In this document: piece after piece, positions 45,532 to 53,569 of the stretch
How positions within the stretch are numbered: position 1 is the first letter of the stretch
How the letters are laid out: every line of letters starts with the position of its first letter
NCBI GenBank assembly: GCA_030681895.1
Contig: JAUXRI010000259.1
Location: 1 to 64,000, forward strand
Direction: 5' to 3'
Length of the DNA stretch: 64,000 nt
Source: Myxococcales bacterium
Lineage (GTDB): Bacteria; Myxococcota; Myxococcia; Myxococcales; Myxococcaceae
The notes under the pieces: generated by a model
Database searches by the model: none
What the model was told of the DNA's origin: nothing
Seen by the model: the letters and a program-made list of their open reading frames with translations, nothing else
Translations under genes and position numbers: made by a program

Positions 45532-46251
45532 CTACGGGAACGTCGCCTTGAACTGGCGGTAGTGCACGTACGCGAGCCCGATGCCGACGGCGTTGAGCAC
45601 GTGCCAGATGGCGTGGCCCTGGAAGACGTGGTCGCTCGGGTCGCACCAGCGGCGCGAGACGTCTGACGCCGAGAACGCCGCGGCGATGGCGATGAAGAAG
45701 AGCGCGCCGAGGAACCAGCGAATCTGCGTGCGGTGCTTCACCGTCGCGACCACCTCGGTGACGAGCGCGCCCAGCAACATCACGCCCACGATGCCCTGCA
45801 CCGGCAGGTTCAGCTTCGCCACCACCACCGTGAAGACGGTGAGCCCGATGATGGCGCCCCACAGGAGCTTGAACAGCGACGCCTTCGCCACCACGCCGAG
45901 CCTGATCAGGTTGAGCAGCAGCACGAGCGAGAAGAAGAAGTACATGCCGAAGAAGTCGAACACCTGGAGCACGAAGGTGACCGACGCGTGGTAGACGAGC
46001 GACGTCACGCCGACCCAGAATGCAGCGACAGGCCAGAAGCGCTCGGTGCGAGACGTCTCCTTCCGGGTGGCCACGAAGAGAATCACCGCGGTGACGATGA
46101 AGGCCAGGTTCGACCACGTGTTCGCCGGCTCGCTCACCCAGCTGCACAGCGTCTCTTCGCACCACTTCACGTTCGGCAGACCGCCCCACTCACGCACCGG
46201 CGACCACGGGCATGCGGGGTTGGTGAGCTGCGGGTAGCCTGAGAGGTCCAT
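45532..46251 (-). CDS. Ceramidase-like membrane hydrolase (CREST family)
   Basis: A 239-residue protein with about seven hydrophobic helices. It matches the alkaline ceramidase/PAQR/Per1 (CREST) pattern: KWCEETLCSW, EPANTWSNLAF (Glu41, Asn44, Ser47, Asn48), LVYHAS with His88 followed by Asp99 (VFDFFGMYF), and a C-terminal CDPSDHVFQGHAIWH. These His and Asp residues bind the catalytic zinc in relatives that release sphingoid base from ceramide. Myxobacteria make ceramides, which gives it a substrate. ATG 46251 is the assumed start; TTG 46287 would add 12 residues. Neither has a good ribosome site. Confidence 0.82.
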   Translation of the reverse strand: MDLSGYPQLTNPACPWSPVREWGGLPNVKWCEETLCSWVSEPANTWSNLAFIVTAVILFVATRKETSRTERFWPVAAFWVGVTSLVYHASVTFVLQVFDFFGMYFFFSLVLLLNLIRLGVVAKASLFKLLWGAIIGLTVFTVVVAKLNLPVQGIVGVMLLGALVTEVVATVKHRTQIRWFLGALFFIAIAAAFSASDVSRRWCDPSDHVFQGHAIWHVLNAVGIGLAYVHYRQFKATFP

Positions 46252-46344
46252 GGTTGGCGGTGTCAGCTGATTCGTTGACGTCGTCAATTCGCCGGTCGGA
46301 AATCGAATGGTGCAACGGGTTCAGCGTCGCGGCACGCTCGACCC

Positions 46345-46662
46345 ATGGCGCCTCGTGCACCGGAGTCGAGAGACGAGTTCCTGAAGCGGCTGCGCGCGAG
46401 CTGGAAGAGCGACGGCTCGGCGAGGGTCGGCCTCGGAGCACCGCATCATTCACACGGCGTGGTGCTCGAAGGCGGGCGACTGCGCGTGCGAGGCCTCGAG
46501 CTGCCGAGGGCGAAGATCGACGCGTACATGGCGGAGCACCGCGCGTTCATGCCCGAGCACGCCGAGATGTTGAGCGAGCCGACCGGCGCCATCGTCTACG
46601 ACGCCGCGTCGCTGGATGAACTCGTGCAGCTCATCGAGGCCGGGCGCTGGCCGCTCGCGTGA
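46345..46662 (+). CDS. Hypothetical protein
   Basis: A 105-residue soluble protein of no family I recognise. The N-terminus is basic (RDEFLKRLRASWKS), and the rest has a small beta pattern (VVLEGGRLRVRGLELP) followed by helices (KIDAYMAEHRAFMPEHAEML, SLDELVQLIEAG). GC and codon pattern fit the neighbourhood. Divergent from the ceramidase gene, with 93 bases between the starts. Confidence 0.55.
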   Translation: MAPRAPESRDEFLKRLRASWKSDGSARVGLGAPHHSHGVVLEGGRLRVRGLELPRAKIDAYMAEHRAFMPEHAEMLSEPTGAIVYDAASLDELVQLIEAGRWPLA

Positions 46663-46713
46663 TGGTCTGCAGGCCCGCGCGACGCGCGATGCAGCGCTCC
46701 GCAGGTTCGTCGA

Positions 46714-48018
46714 TCAGCCATTGATCGCCTGCACGCCGCGTCGCACGCGCCGACGCAGGAGCAGCACGAGCGCCAACGAGAGCGACCCACCCGCGCTGTT
46801 GCAGCTCTGACAGCCCATCGGCTGAGTCGTCGCTCCGCCACCGGCCGCGCCGCCTGCTGCCGAACCACCCGCCAGCGCCGAGCCACCCGCTGCGGCGATG
46901 CCGCCAGCGCTGTTCCCGCCCGCAGTGCCGCCAGCCGCAGGTCCACCCGACGTTGCCGAGCCGCCACCGGCCACCGCGCCACCAGCCGAGCCGCCGCCTG
47001 CGACTCCACCACCTGCGACGCCTCCGCCGGCCGCGCCACCCGCTGCGGATCCACCGCCTGCCGAGCCGCCCGCCGTTCCTCCATCCATCGATGTCGCCGC
47101 ACTCAGCCCGAAGAAGTCTGCGATGTCGGTCGCCCACGCGCTTCGCCACGCGTGCCCGAGGCCCGGCACTTCGTCGAGCTCCACGAGCGTCGTGCCGCCC
47201 GTCGCGGCGCGGAAGAACGTGCGCGTGCCTCCACTGGTGATGGCCTGCGTGCCGTCGGCCGTCTGGTCGATGCCGTGCACGGCCGTCCACTGCTCCATCA
47301 ACTCGGTGCCGTTCGACGGCGCGACGAACACGTCGGACTGTCCCTGCCACACCGCGACCCGGGGATACGTGCCGGTGAACGAGGGGAACGCAGCGCGCAC
47401 GCGCATCGACCAGACCTGCGGGGTCTGCGGCGCCAGGCCACCCAGGCACGTCTGCGAGCTCAGGACCGAGGTGGTGCATTCGAACGGAATGCCCGCGGCG
47501 ATCGCCCCTGCGCGGAAACGATCCGGCGAGGTCGCGAGCATGTTCGCCACCAGCGCCGCGCCTGCCGAGAAGCCTGCGATGTACACCTGCTGCGGGTCGC
47601 TCCCGACGTCGGTCACCATGCGGTCGACCATCTGCTTGATGGACAACAACTCGTCGGAGTCGCGCTGTTGGTTGGCCGCCTCGAACCAGTTGAAACACAG
47701 CTGGAAGTTATTGAGTACCTGCTGCTGCGGCAGCACGAGCGCGAACTGACGCTGCGTCGCCTGCGCCTCGAAGCCGCTCGACGTCGAGAAGGTCGTCGCC
47801 GTCTCGCCACAGCCGTGCAGCAACACCACGAGCGGCCGCCCGCGCGCGAGCCCCGTCGGAACGAAGCGGTACATGAGCAGGTTGCCTGGGTTCGAGCCGA
47901 AGCCCGTGACGGCATCGAGCGACTGCCGCGTCGTCGCCACGTCATCAGCCTCGGGAGCCCCACCGACGCCGCACGCCATCACCACCGCTACGAACACCAC
48001 GCTCACGAGACGACGCAT
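46714..48018 (-). CDS. PHB depolymerase-family esterase, lipoprotein with MYXO-CTERM-like tail
   Basis: A 434-residue secreted esterase of the LpqC/PHB depolymerase family. Signal VVFVAVVMAC carries a lipobox Cys (about residue 16). The catalytic domain (40-310) shows the oxyanion region VVLLHGCGET, nucleophile GFSAGAA with Ser151, and the His region GLGHAW. Next comes a long linker of Gly/Ala repeats (GGxAAGG units), then a C-terminal block MGCQSCNSAGG, a hydrophobic helix and RRRVRR, which resembles the MYXO-CTERM surface anchor. Substrates could be polyhydroxybutyrate or feruloyl/acetyl esters. ATG 48018 is the start. Having both a lipobox and a C-terminal anchor is odd. Confidence 0.82.
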   Translation of the reverse strand: MRRLVSVVFVAVVMACGVGGAPEADDVATTRQSLDAVTGFGSNPGNLLMYRFVPTGLARGRPLVVLLHGCGETATTFSTSSGFEAQATQRQFALVLPQQQVLNNFQLCFNWFEAANQQRDSDELLSIKQMVDRMVTDVGSDPQQVYIAGFSAGAALVANMLATSPDRFRAGAIAAGIPFECTTSVLSSQTCLGGLAPQTPQVWSMRVRAAFPSFTGTYPRVAVWQGQSDVFVAPSNGTELMEQWTAVHGIDQTADGTQAITSGGTRTFFRAATGGTTLVELDEVPGLGHAWRSAWATDIADFFGLSAATSMDGGTAGGSAGGGSAAGGAAGGGVAGGGVAGGGSAGGAVAGGGSATSGGPAAGGTAGGNSAGGIAAAGGSALAGGSAAGGAAGGGATTQPMGCQSCNSAGGSLSLALVLLLRRRVRRGVQAING

Positions 48019-48084
48019 GCCGCTCGCGTAGGGGAGCGCGTCACCCGGGTCAACGCGCGTTCTGTGCCAATCGGGATACGGCCG

Positions 48085-49632
48085 TCACCAGTGTCGCGGT
48101 CGCCGCCGCCGGCCCTCACGGCCACTCGACGCATCGGCGTCGGGCGCGGCCTTCGGTCGACCGCTCACCGGAGCCGGCCCTCTGAACGAGACCTCAGGCC
48201 CGCGCGGCGGTCGAGGCGGAGCCGGTTGTTTGCCGGCAGGTGGCCGGCCTTGCGCCTGTTGCTGCGGGCGGCCGGGTCCCTGCTTCTGCTGCTGCGGAGG
48301 ACGACCACCGCCTTGCTGCTGCGGAGGACGACCAGCGTTCTGCTGCTGCGGAGGACGACCAGCGTTCTGCTGCTGCGGAGGACGCCCAGCGTTCTGCTGC
48401 TGCGGAGGACGCCCAGCGTTCTGCTGCTGCGGAGGACGACCAGCGTCTTGCTGCTGCGGTGGACGCCCAGCGTTCTGCTGCTGCGGGGGACGACCTTGTC
48501 GCTGCTGTTGCGGACGCTCTTGCCCCTCGTACTGCTGCGGACCGGCTGCACCCTGCTCCTGCTGCTGACGACCTTGTCGTTGCTGCGAACGACCCTGCGC
48601 CTGCTGCTGCGGACGACCCTGCGCCTCGTGCGGGAGACGACCCTGTTCCTGTTGCTGTGGAAGCCCCGGTCCTTGCTGCTGCGGACGACCTTGCGCCTGC
48701 TGCTGCGGACGACCCGGTCCCTGTTGCTCCTGCGGTGGGCGACCTCGTGCCTGCTGTTCGTGCGGACGCCCGGGTCCCTGTGGCTGACGCCCTTGCGGTG
48801 GTTGCGCCGGCGCTTTCGCGTGGTGTTCGCGTCGCGGCTCAGCCTTCGCTGGAGCTCCATCTCTCCGCGGCCGCTGCGCCTGCTGCTTCGGAGGTGGCCG
48901 GCCCGACGGCACATACCCCGCGCTCAGCTCCCGCTTCGTGTACGCGCGCCAGATCTCATCCACGTCACCGGCGTGCTTCGACACCTCAGGGTTCAGCCCC
49001 GAGAAGAAGCGCAGCAGGTTGCCCAGGTCTCGTCGGAAGTACTTCTCGGAGCTCGAGTTGCGCGCCGCCGCCACCACCTGCGGGAAGTCGATGATCACCG
49101 GGCCGCTCGCGCCCATGAGAATGTTGAACTCCGAGAGGTCGCCGTGAATCAGGTCGGCGGTGAGCATCTTGATGACCTCTCCGCGCAGGTGCTCGTACAG
49201 CGGCATCGCCTGCTCGTGGGTCAGCCCGGCTTCGACCAGGCGCGGCGCGACGCGGCCCTCGGCATCGCCGATGACCTCCATCAACAACACGCCGTCATAG
49301 AAGAGCACCGGCCTCGGCACCCGCACGCCTGCCGCATGGAGCGCGTACATCGCGTCGGCCTCAGCCGACTTCCACGCCTCTTCCGCCGAGCGCTTTCCGA
49401 ACGACGTGCCGCGGTCCATCGCGCGTTGCGTGCGTGAGTTCCGAACCGTGCGGCCCTCGGTGTAGCCCGAGTCATTCTTGAAGCTGCGAAACTCGCGCTC
49501 CTTGTACAGCTTGGCCGCGACGGGCTCGCCGCGATGACTGACCAGCCACACCTCTGCCTCTTTGCCCGTCTTCAGCTGTTGGAAGACCTCGTCGATGATG
49601 CCTTCATCAAGCAGTTGCTGCAGTACATCCAT
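48085..49632 (-). CDS. RIO-type protein kinase with Gln/Pro-rich repeat tail
   Basis: A 515-residue protein. The first 225 residues are a RIO kinase: Lys41 in AAKLYKE, catalytic HGDLSEFNIL (Asp165), and metal-binding IIDFPQ (Asp182). RIO kinases are atypical ATPases/kinases; in eukaryotes and archaea they act in small-subunit ribosome maturation. The remaining 280 residues are almost wholly Gln, Pro, Arg and Gly (AGRPPQQQN-type units), ending in basic GREGRRRRPRHW, a likely disordered nucleic-acid-binding tail. ATG 49632 begins at the family N-terminus. Antisense open frames over the tail are shadows. Confidence 0.85.
   Translation of the reverse strand: MDVLQQLLDEGIIDEVFQQLKTGKEAEVWLVSHRGEPVAAKLYKEREFRSFKNDSGYTEGRTVRNSRTQRAMDRGTSFGKRSAEEAWKSAEADAMYALHAAGVRVPRPVLFYDGVLLMEVIGDAEGRVAPRLVEAGLTHEQAMPLYEHLRGEVIKMLTADLIHGDLSEFNILMGASGPVIIDFPQVVAAARNSSSEKYFRRDLGNLLRFFSGLNPEVSKHAGDVDEIWRAYTKRELSAGYVPSGRPPPKQQAQRPRRDGAPAKAEPRREHHAKAPAQPPQGRQPQGPGRPHEQQARGRPPQEQQGPGRPQQQAQGRPQQQGPGLPQQQEQGRLPHEAQGRPQQQAQGRSQQRQGRQQQEQGAAGPQQYEGQERPQQQRQGRPPQQQNAGRPPQQQDAGRPPQQQNAGRPPQQQNAGRPPQQQNAGRPPQQQNAGRPPQQQGGGRPPQQQKQGPGRPQQQAQGRPPAGKQPAPPRPPRGPEVSFRGPAPVSGRPKAAPDADASSGREGRRRRPRHW
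48295..48510 (-). repeat. 27-bp coding repeats in the RIO kinase tail
   Basis: Repeat starts (plus strand, CGGAGG or variant) fall at 48295, 48322, 48349, 48376, 48403, 48430, 48457 and 48484, exactly 27 bases apart: seven full units and the beginning of an eighth. The core reads CGGAGGACGACCAGCGTTCT. Each encodes nine residues, AGRPPQQQN. Imperfect versions continue on both sides as QQQGPGRP-like units. The near identity indicates recent slippage expansion. Confidence 0.9.
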
Positions 49633-49701
49633 CGGGTCCCTCCGACTGCTGCGTCCCGGCTTGTCCTCGGCGCCGAGCCTGACCGCGCGCGCCTACCACC
49701 G

Positions 49702-50850
49702 TCAGGGGCAGGAGACGACCTCGACCGCATACGAGATGGGCGTGGTGAGCGCCGGGGCGGTGACCGTCACCTGGTACGTCTTGCCGGCCTCGGCCGTCCA
49801 GCCCATCGGGTTGAACCGAATCGCGTAGCGGCTGCCGTAGTTGTCGCCGAGCTGCGTGACGGTGACGGGCTTGTTCACGCCGCCCTCGGTGACGGTGACG
49901 GCTGCGCCTACGAGGCTGTACGGCGAGGTGTACGACTGCACCGTCCACCCCGTGGAGTCGACCGACGGGTTCCCCGGAATCCGAATGAGCTCGAGCGGCA
50001 CCGGGCCAGGAGGCGGGAACGCGAGCCAGGGCTTCGTCGCCGTGCCCGAGCCGCCGATGACGTGGTGACAGCTGCCGCCCGTGGTGCCGCCGATGCCGAT
50101 GGGCCCGAGCGAGTTCGAGAGGAACCAACGCCGGTGCCCGATGGTCGTCGCGTTGCCGAAGTCAGACATGTACATGTCGATGCAGCGCACCGCGCGCGTG
50201 GAGCAGATGTTCGAGCGCCCCGCAGCCGTCGCGCCACTCGCCGAGTAGCAGGTCCACGAGGCAGGCGGCGAGTGGCTGAGCTGGTTGTTGGCGTCCATCA
50301 TCAGTGAGCACTCCTGCGCCGTCTGGTTCTTGGTCGCGTCGAGCGCCACCGGTGGCAGGTCGGCGATGAAGCGGTACAGGTTGATCAGCTTGAGCGCGTT
50401 GTTCTTGCCGGTGTCGTCGAGCGTGCCGGCGGAGCAGGGCGAGACGCTGCCTGACCACATGCCTTCGCTCATGTCGGCGCGGTCGCAGCGCCAGCGTCGG
50501 CAGACCTGCTCGGCCCGCGTGCCGCCGGTCATCGCGCAGGGGCCGGTGACGATGCCTCCACCTGTACCTCCGCCGCTCGCGACGCCGCCGCCCATCGCGG
50601 TGCCGCCAGCCATCGCTCCGCCACCCGCCATCGCGGTGCCTCCGGCTGCCGAGCCACCCGCCAATGCCGAGCCGCCAGCCATCGCGGTGCCTCCGGCTGT
50701 ACCGCCTGCGGCGCTCACGCCACCAGCGTCGCCACCAGCCATCGACGCGTCACCTCCGGCGGTCGGGTCGAGCGGCGGTGGGCCGAGCTCCGAGACGGAG
50801 CCAGTGCAGCCAGCGAGCGTGAGCGTGAGGAGGAGGCGGGGAAGGCGCAT
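49702..50850 (-). CDS. CAP-domain lipoprotein with Gly/Ala repeat linker
   Basis: A 382-residue lipoprotein. Signal LLLTLTLAGC places the lipobox Cys near residue 14. Residues 25-120 are a linker of GGxAMAGG-type repeats. The C-terminal 250 residues resemble the CAP/SCP-like fold: KLINLYRFIADLPPV, a conserved QECSLMMDANNQLSHSPP segment and GHRRWFLSNSLG, with several Cys for disulfides. Bacterial CAP proteins are secreted and mostly of unknown role. ATG 50850 is chosen since it gives a proper lipoprotein signal; the frame is open to 50889. It lies directly upstream of the RIO kinase on the same strand. Confidence 0.75.
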   Translation of the reverse strand: MRLPRLLLTLTLAGCTGSVSELGPPPLDPTAGGDASMAGGDAGGVSAAGGTAGGTAMAGGSALAGGSAAGGTAMAGGGAMAGGTAMGGGVASGGGTGGGIVTGPCAMTGGTRAEQVCRRWRCDRADMSEGMWSGSVSPCSAGTLDDTGKNNALKLINLYRFIADLPPVALDATKNQTAQECSLMMDANNQLSHSPPASWTCYSASGATAAGRSNICSTRAVRCIDMYMSDFGNATTIGHRRWFLSNSLGPIGIGGTTGGSCHHVIGGSGTATKPWLAFPPPGPVPLELIRIPGNPSVDSTGWTVQSYTSPYSLVGAAVTVTEGGVNKPVTVTQLGDNYGSRYAIRFNPMGWTAEAGKTYQVTVTAPALTTPISYAVEVVSCP

Positions 50851-51045
50851 CAGTCTCGTGAGTGTGGTGTCAGCCGAGGCCGGGTGCAACGGGTCGACGA
50901 CGCGGGTGTGCGCAGGGTCTCACCTGTGCCGTCGGTCGCAAGCCGTCTTCGTTCATCGTGGCCTCAGCACCCACTTGCAGAAGCCGCCCCCGGCCTCGGG
51001 CTCGTCGACCTTCGGAGGCCACGGACTCGACGGCGCTCGGCCGTG

Positions 51046-51900
51046 TCACTTCGGCGCGGGATGGAGCGGGTACAGGTGCCGCAGGCTGTCGGCGATCAAC
51101 GCCTCTGGCGACTCGACGGTTCGCGCCAGGTCGATCCACAGGTAGCGCTTGTTCTCTCGAGGCGCGCCGAAGATGACCGGCTGCACCTGATTGCCACCCT
51201 CGATGAACCAGCCTGACTGATCACGATCGTGCCCGTGCACGGCGACCGTCAGCCGGTGCCCGGTCTCGACGCTGATGCGCGCGAGCATCGCGGCGGCGAC
51301 GGGGCCCTGCTGGCCGTAGCTCCACAACACCTCGTTCACCGCGCGGTTCCGGAACTCGTCGTGACGCGCCGGTGGGAGCGGGCCATCGAGCTGCGCCAGC
51401 GACGTCAGCAGATTCCCCGGTGCGCCATGGCTCAAGAGCAGCCCGCACGGGGCTACCAGCGCGAGGAGCGCGTTCGTGCACAGCTGTCCGAGTCGCTCGC
51501 GCTGGCTCGGGGTCAGCCGCGCCTCGAGCGCCTCGACCTCGTCAGGGTGGAACTTGCTGGTGTGTTTGAAGCCCAGGTGGCCGGCGTCGTGGTTGCCCAG
51601 CACGACGTGCACCCGAAGGGGATTCGCCTGCACGAGCTCGAACAGGGCGTCGATGAGCTCGGGGCTCTGGTCTTCGAAGCCGTACACCTCCGGAGCGTCT
51701 GCGGCCGCGCGCGCGTCGGGGCCATGCACCAGGTCTCCCAGCAGCACCCAGTGCGCATCGAGCCCCGCGCTCCACGCGCGCTGGAGCACCGCCTTCGCGG
51801 TGAGGAAGTCTTCGAGGTTTCCATGCAGATCGGTCGTGACCAGCAGGTGCCCGAAGTGGGGAAGGACACGGGAGCGACGAGCGAGGTCAGCCGACGGCAT
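51046..51900 (-). CDS. Metallophosphoesterase (Ser/Thr phosphatase-like)
   Basis: A 284-residue calcineurin-like phosphoesterase with all metal motifs: TTDLHGN (DxH), LLGDLVHGPD (GD), VLGNHDAGH (GNHD), LLSHGAP and VAVHGHDRD. Such proteins remove phosphate from phosphoproteins, dinucleotides or small molecules with two metals. ATG 51900 is preferred, with GAAGGG a few bases upstream; GTG 51906 is an alternative. It is cytoplasmic. The 195-bp gap to the CAP lipoprotein gene (50851-51045) contains nothing I recognise. It is divergent from the SecD-like lipoprotein gene. Confidence 0.85.
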   Translation of the reverse strand: MPSADLARRSRVLPHFGHLLVTTDLHGNLEDFLTAKAVLQRAWSAGLDAHWVLLGDLVHGPDARAAADAPEVYGFEDQSPELIDALFELVQANPLRVHVVLGNHDAGHLGFKHTSKFHPDEVEALEARLTPSQRERLGQLCTNALLALVAPCGLLLSHGAPGNLLTSLAQLDGPLPPARHDEFRNRAVNEVLWSYGQQGPVAAAMLARISVETGHRLTVAVHGHDRDQSGWFIEGGNQVQPVIFGAPRENKRYLWIDLARTVESPEALIADSLRHLYPLHPAPK

Positions 51901-51957
51901 GAGCACCCTTCGTACTCCGTCACCGCGGCGCGAGCGACTTCGGCTACATCGGTCACC

Positions 51958-52779
51958 ATGGCTCGATGGCTCTCACTCGTCGCTCTTGCCCTCGTCGTCT
52001 TGTCCGGCTGCCCGAAGCGGAAGCAGCCCGAGCGCGGCGCAGAGCTCGTCTTCAAGAAGACCGGTGACGTCAGGCCGGTGGTGGAGCGCCGGCTCGCGCA
52101 GCTCGGCCTCGTGACGCGCATCACCGACGACGAGACGGGCCTCACGGTTCGGATTCCAGAAGGCTCGGCCGACGCCGACCTCAGCGCGGTCGCACGTTTG
52201 CTGCTGATGCCCGCGAAGCTCGAGTTCTGCGCCGAGGTGATGCCGGTCGATCGAGCGCTGTGCACGTCCGATGCAGGGGTGACCATCGAGCGCGAAGACT
52301 CGCCTCGGACCGACTGCTTCTTCACCGGCGCCGACGCCGGCCAGTTGATCGCCGCTGCGAAGGCCGATGGAACGAGCCGCGTCCTCGTGGGCGCCGCGTG
52401 GCCCGACGGTCCGCTGCGGACGTTCTTTGGTGAGCGCTGTCTGTCGCCGCGCGTGATGGAGGCCGAAGTGAAGCCTGACACCAACACCAGCCGTACCGCG
52501 CTCTCGATGACCTTCGACGCGCCCACCGCGTCGTCCTTCGCCGACCTCACCGGCAAGCTCGTGCGCCGGCGCCTGCTCGTGGTGCTCGACGATCGCGTTC
52601 AGTCGGCCCCGGTCGTGATGGAGGCCATCTCTGGAGGCCGCGCCATGCTCACCTTCGGCAAGAACGCGACCGAGGAGGAGGTAGTCCAGCTCGGCAGGGC
52701 GCTCTCGGGCGGTCCGCTCCCCGGCACCATGGAGCTGGAGCGCACCGGGACGTACGGGCCACCGACGCTGATGAAGTGA
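51958..52779 (+). CDS. Lipoprotein resembling the SecD P1 head domain alone
   Basis: A 273-residue lipoprotein with signal VALALVVLSGC (lipobox Cys at about 18). The body follows the SecD periplasmic pattern: VVERRLAQLGLV, TVRIPEGSADADL, LLMPAKLEFC, then TFDAPTASSFADLTGKLVRRRLLVVLDDRVQSAPVV, and ALSGGPLPGTMELER. None of the SecD membrane helices are present. Full SecD uses this domain to help proteins fold or release after translocation. Here it is anchored by lipid only, so it is either a derived periplasmic chaperone-like protein or a relic. ATG 51958 is 57 bases from the divergent phosphatase start. Confidence 0.75.
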   Translation: MARWLSLVALALVVLSGCPKRKQPERGAELVFKKTGDVRPVVERRLAQLGLVTRITDDETGLTVRIPEGSADADLSAVARLLLMPAKLEFCAEVMPVDRALCTSDAGVTIEREDSPRTDCFFTGADAGQLIAAAKADGTSRVLVGAAWPDGPLRTFFGERCLSPRVMEAEVKPDTNTSRTALSMTFDAPTASSFADLTGKLVRRRLLVVLDDRVQSAPVVMEAISGGRAMLTFGKNATEEEVVQLGRALSGGPLPGTMELERTGTYGPPTLMK

Positions 52780-52834
52780 TCGACCAGCGCCCCTGCGGCA
52801 TCGAAGGTGCAGACTGAAAGCACGGGAGCTCCAC

Positions 52835-53533
52835 ATGAATGCGTTTCGCCTCGCTCTGATGATCGTGTCGGTCGTTTCGATGGGCTGCTTCGGCGCCGTT
52901 GGCTCGGGTCGTGACGTGACCCAGGTTCGAGAGGTCGGTGCCTTCAAGCGGCTCCAGGTCGAGGGTGGCATTCAAGCGACGGTGACGCAGGGCCCGCGCG
53001 CCGTGTCCATCACCGCCGATGACAACCTGATCGACCTCATCGAGACCCGCCTCGAAGGCGAGGTGCTCGTCATTCGCACGAAGAACGGCGCCGCGGTCTC
53101 GACGTCGAAGGGGCTGCGCGCCGCCATCTCGAACGACGTGCTCGAGGGAGCGTTGGCGTCAGGTGGCTCGGCCGTGACCGGCCCCGCGTCGCCAGCGAAC
53201 GCGTGGAAGGCTGAAGCCACGGGTGGCAGCCGAATCACGCTGACTGGGCTGTCGTCGACGACCGCGACGCTCATCGCCTCGGGCGGGAGCACGCTCACCA
53301 TCGCAGGCGCGGTGACCGAGCTCACCGTCAACGTCGGTGGGGGTTCGACCAGCAACCTCTCAGACCTGAGCGCCACGAGCGTCACGCTCGACGTCGGTGG
53401 CGGGTCAACGGCGAGGCTGGGCTCCGCGGACTCGGTCACCGGCTCGGCGTCAGGTGGCTCGACAGTGACCATCAAGAGCGCACGCACCGTCACCGTCGAC
53501 TCGACGGGCGGCTCGTCGGTCACCTCGAACTGA
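52835..53533 (+). CDS. DUF2807 (head-GIN) lipoprotein
   Basis: A 232-residue lipoprotein: signal LALMIVSVVSMGC with lipobox Cys at about 18. The rest is the DUF2807 right-handed beta-helix pattern, starting VREVGAFKRLQVEGGIQATVTQG and continuing with Gly/Ser/Thr-rich repeats (GGSTVTIKSARTVTVDSTGGSSVT). Function of the family is unknown; the fold is common in adhesin-like or auto-transporter-like surfaces. It is the second gene on the plus strand after the SecD-like lipoprotein and may be cotranscribed. Confidence 0.82.
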   Translation: MNAFRLALMIVSVVSMGCFGAVGSGRDVTQVREVGAFKRLQVEGGIQATVTQGPRAVSITADDNLIDLIETRLEGEVLVIRTKNGAAVSTSKGLRAAISNDVLEGALASGGSAVTGPASPANAWKAEATGGSRITLTGLSSTTATLIASGGSTLTIAGAVTELTVNVGGGSTSNLSDLSATSVTLDVGGGSTARLGSADSVTGSASGGSTVTIKSARTVTVDSTGGSSVTSN

Positions 53534-53569
53534 CGGCCTCGCGCCAGGTGATGTGAGAGGCTGCGGCGC

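Noticed and set aside
47152..49437. Long plus-strand open frame (761 codons) opposite the RIO kinase and esterase genes
   Set aside because: It is antisense to two well-supported genes, is dominated by Leu/Arg-type runs mirroring the Gln/Pro repeats, and has no domain or ribosome site.
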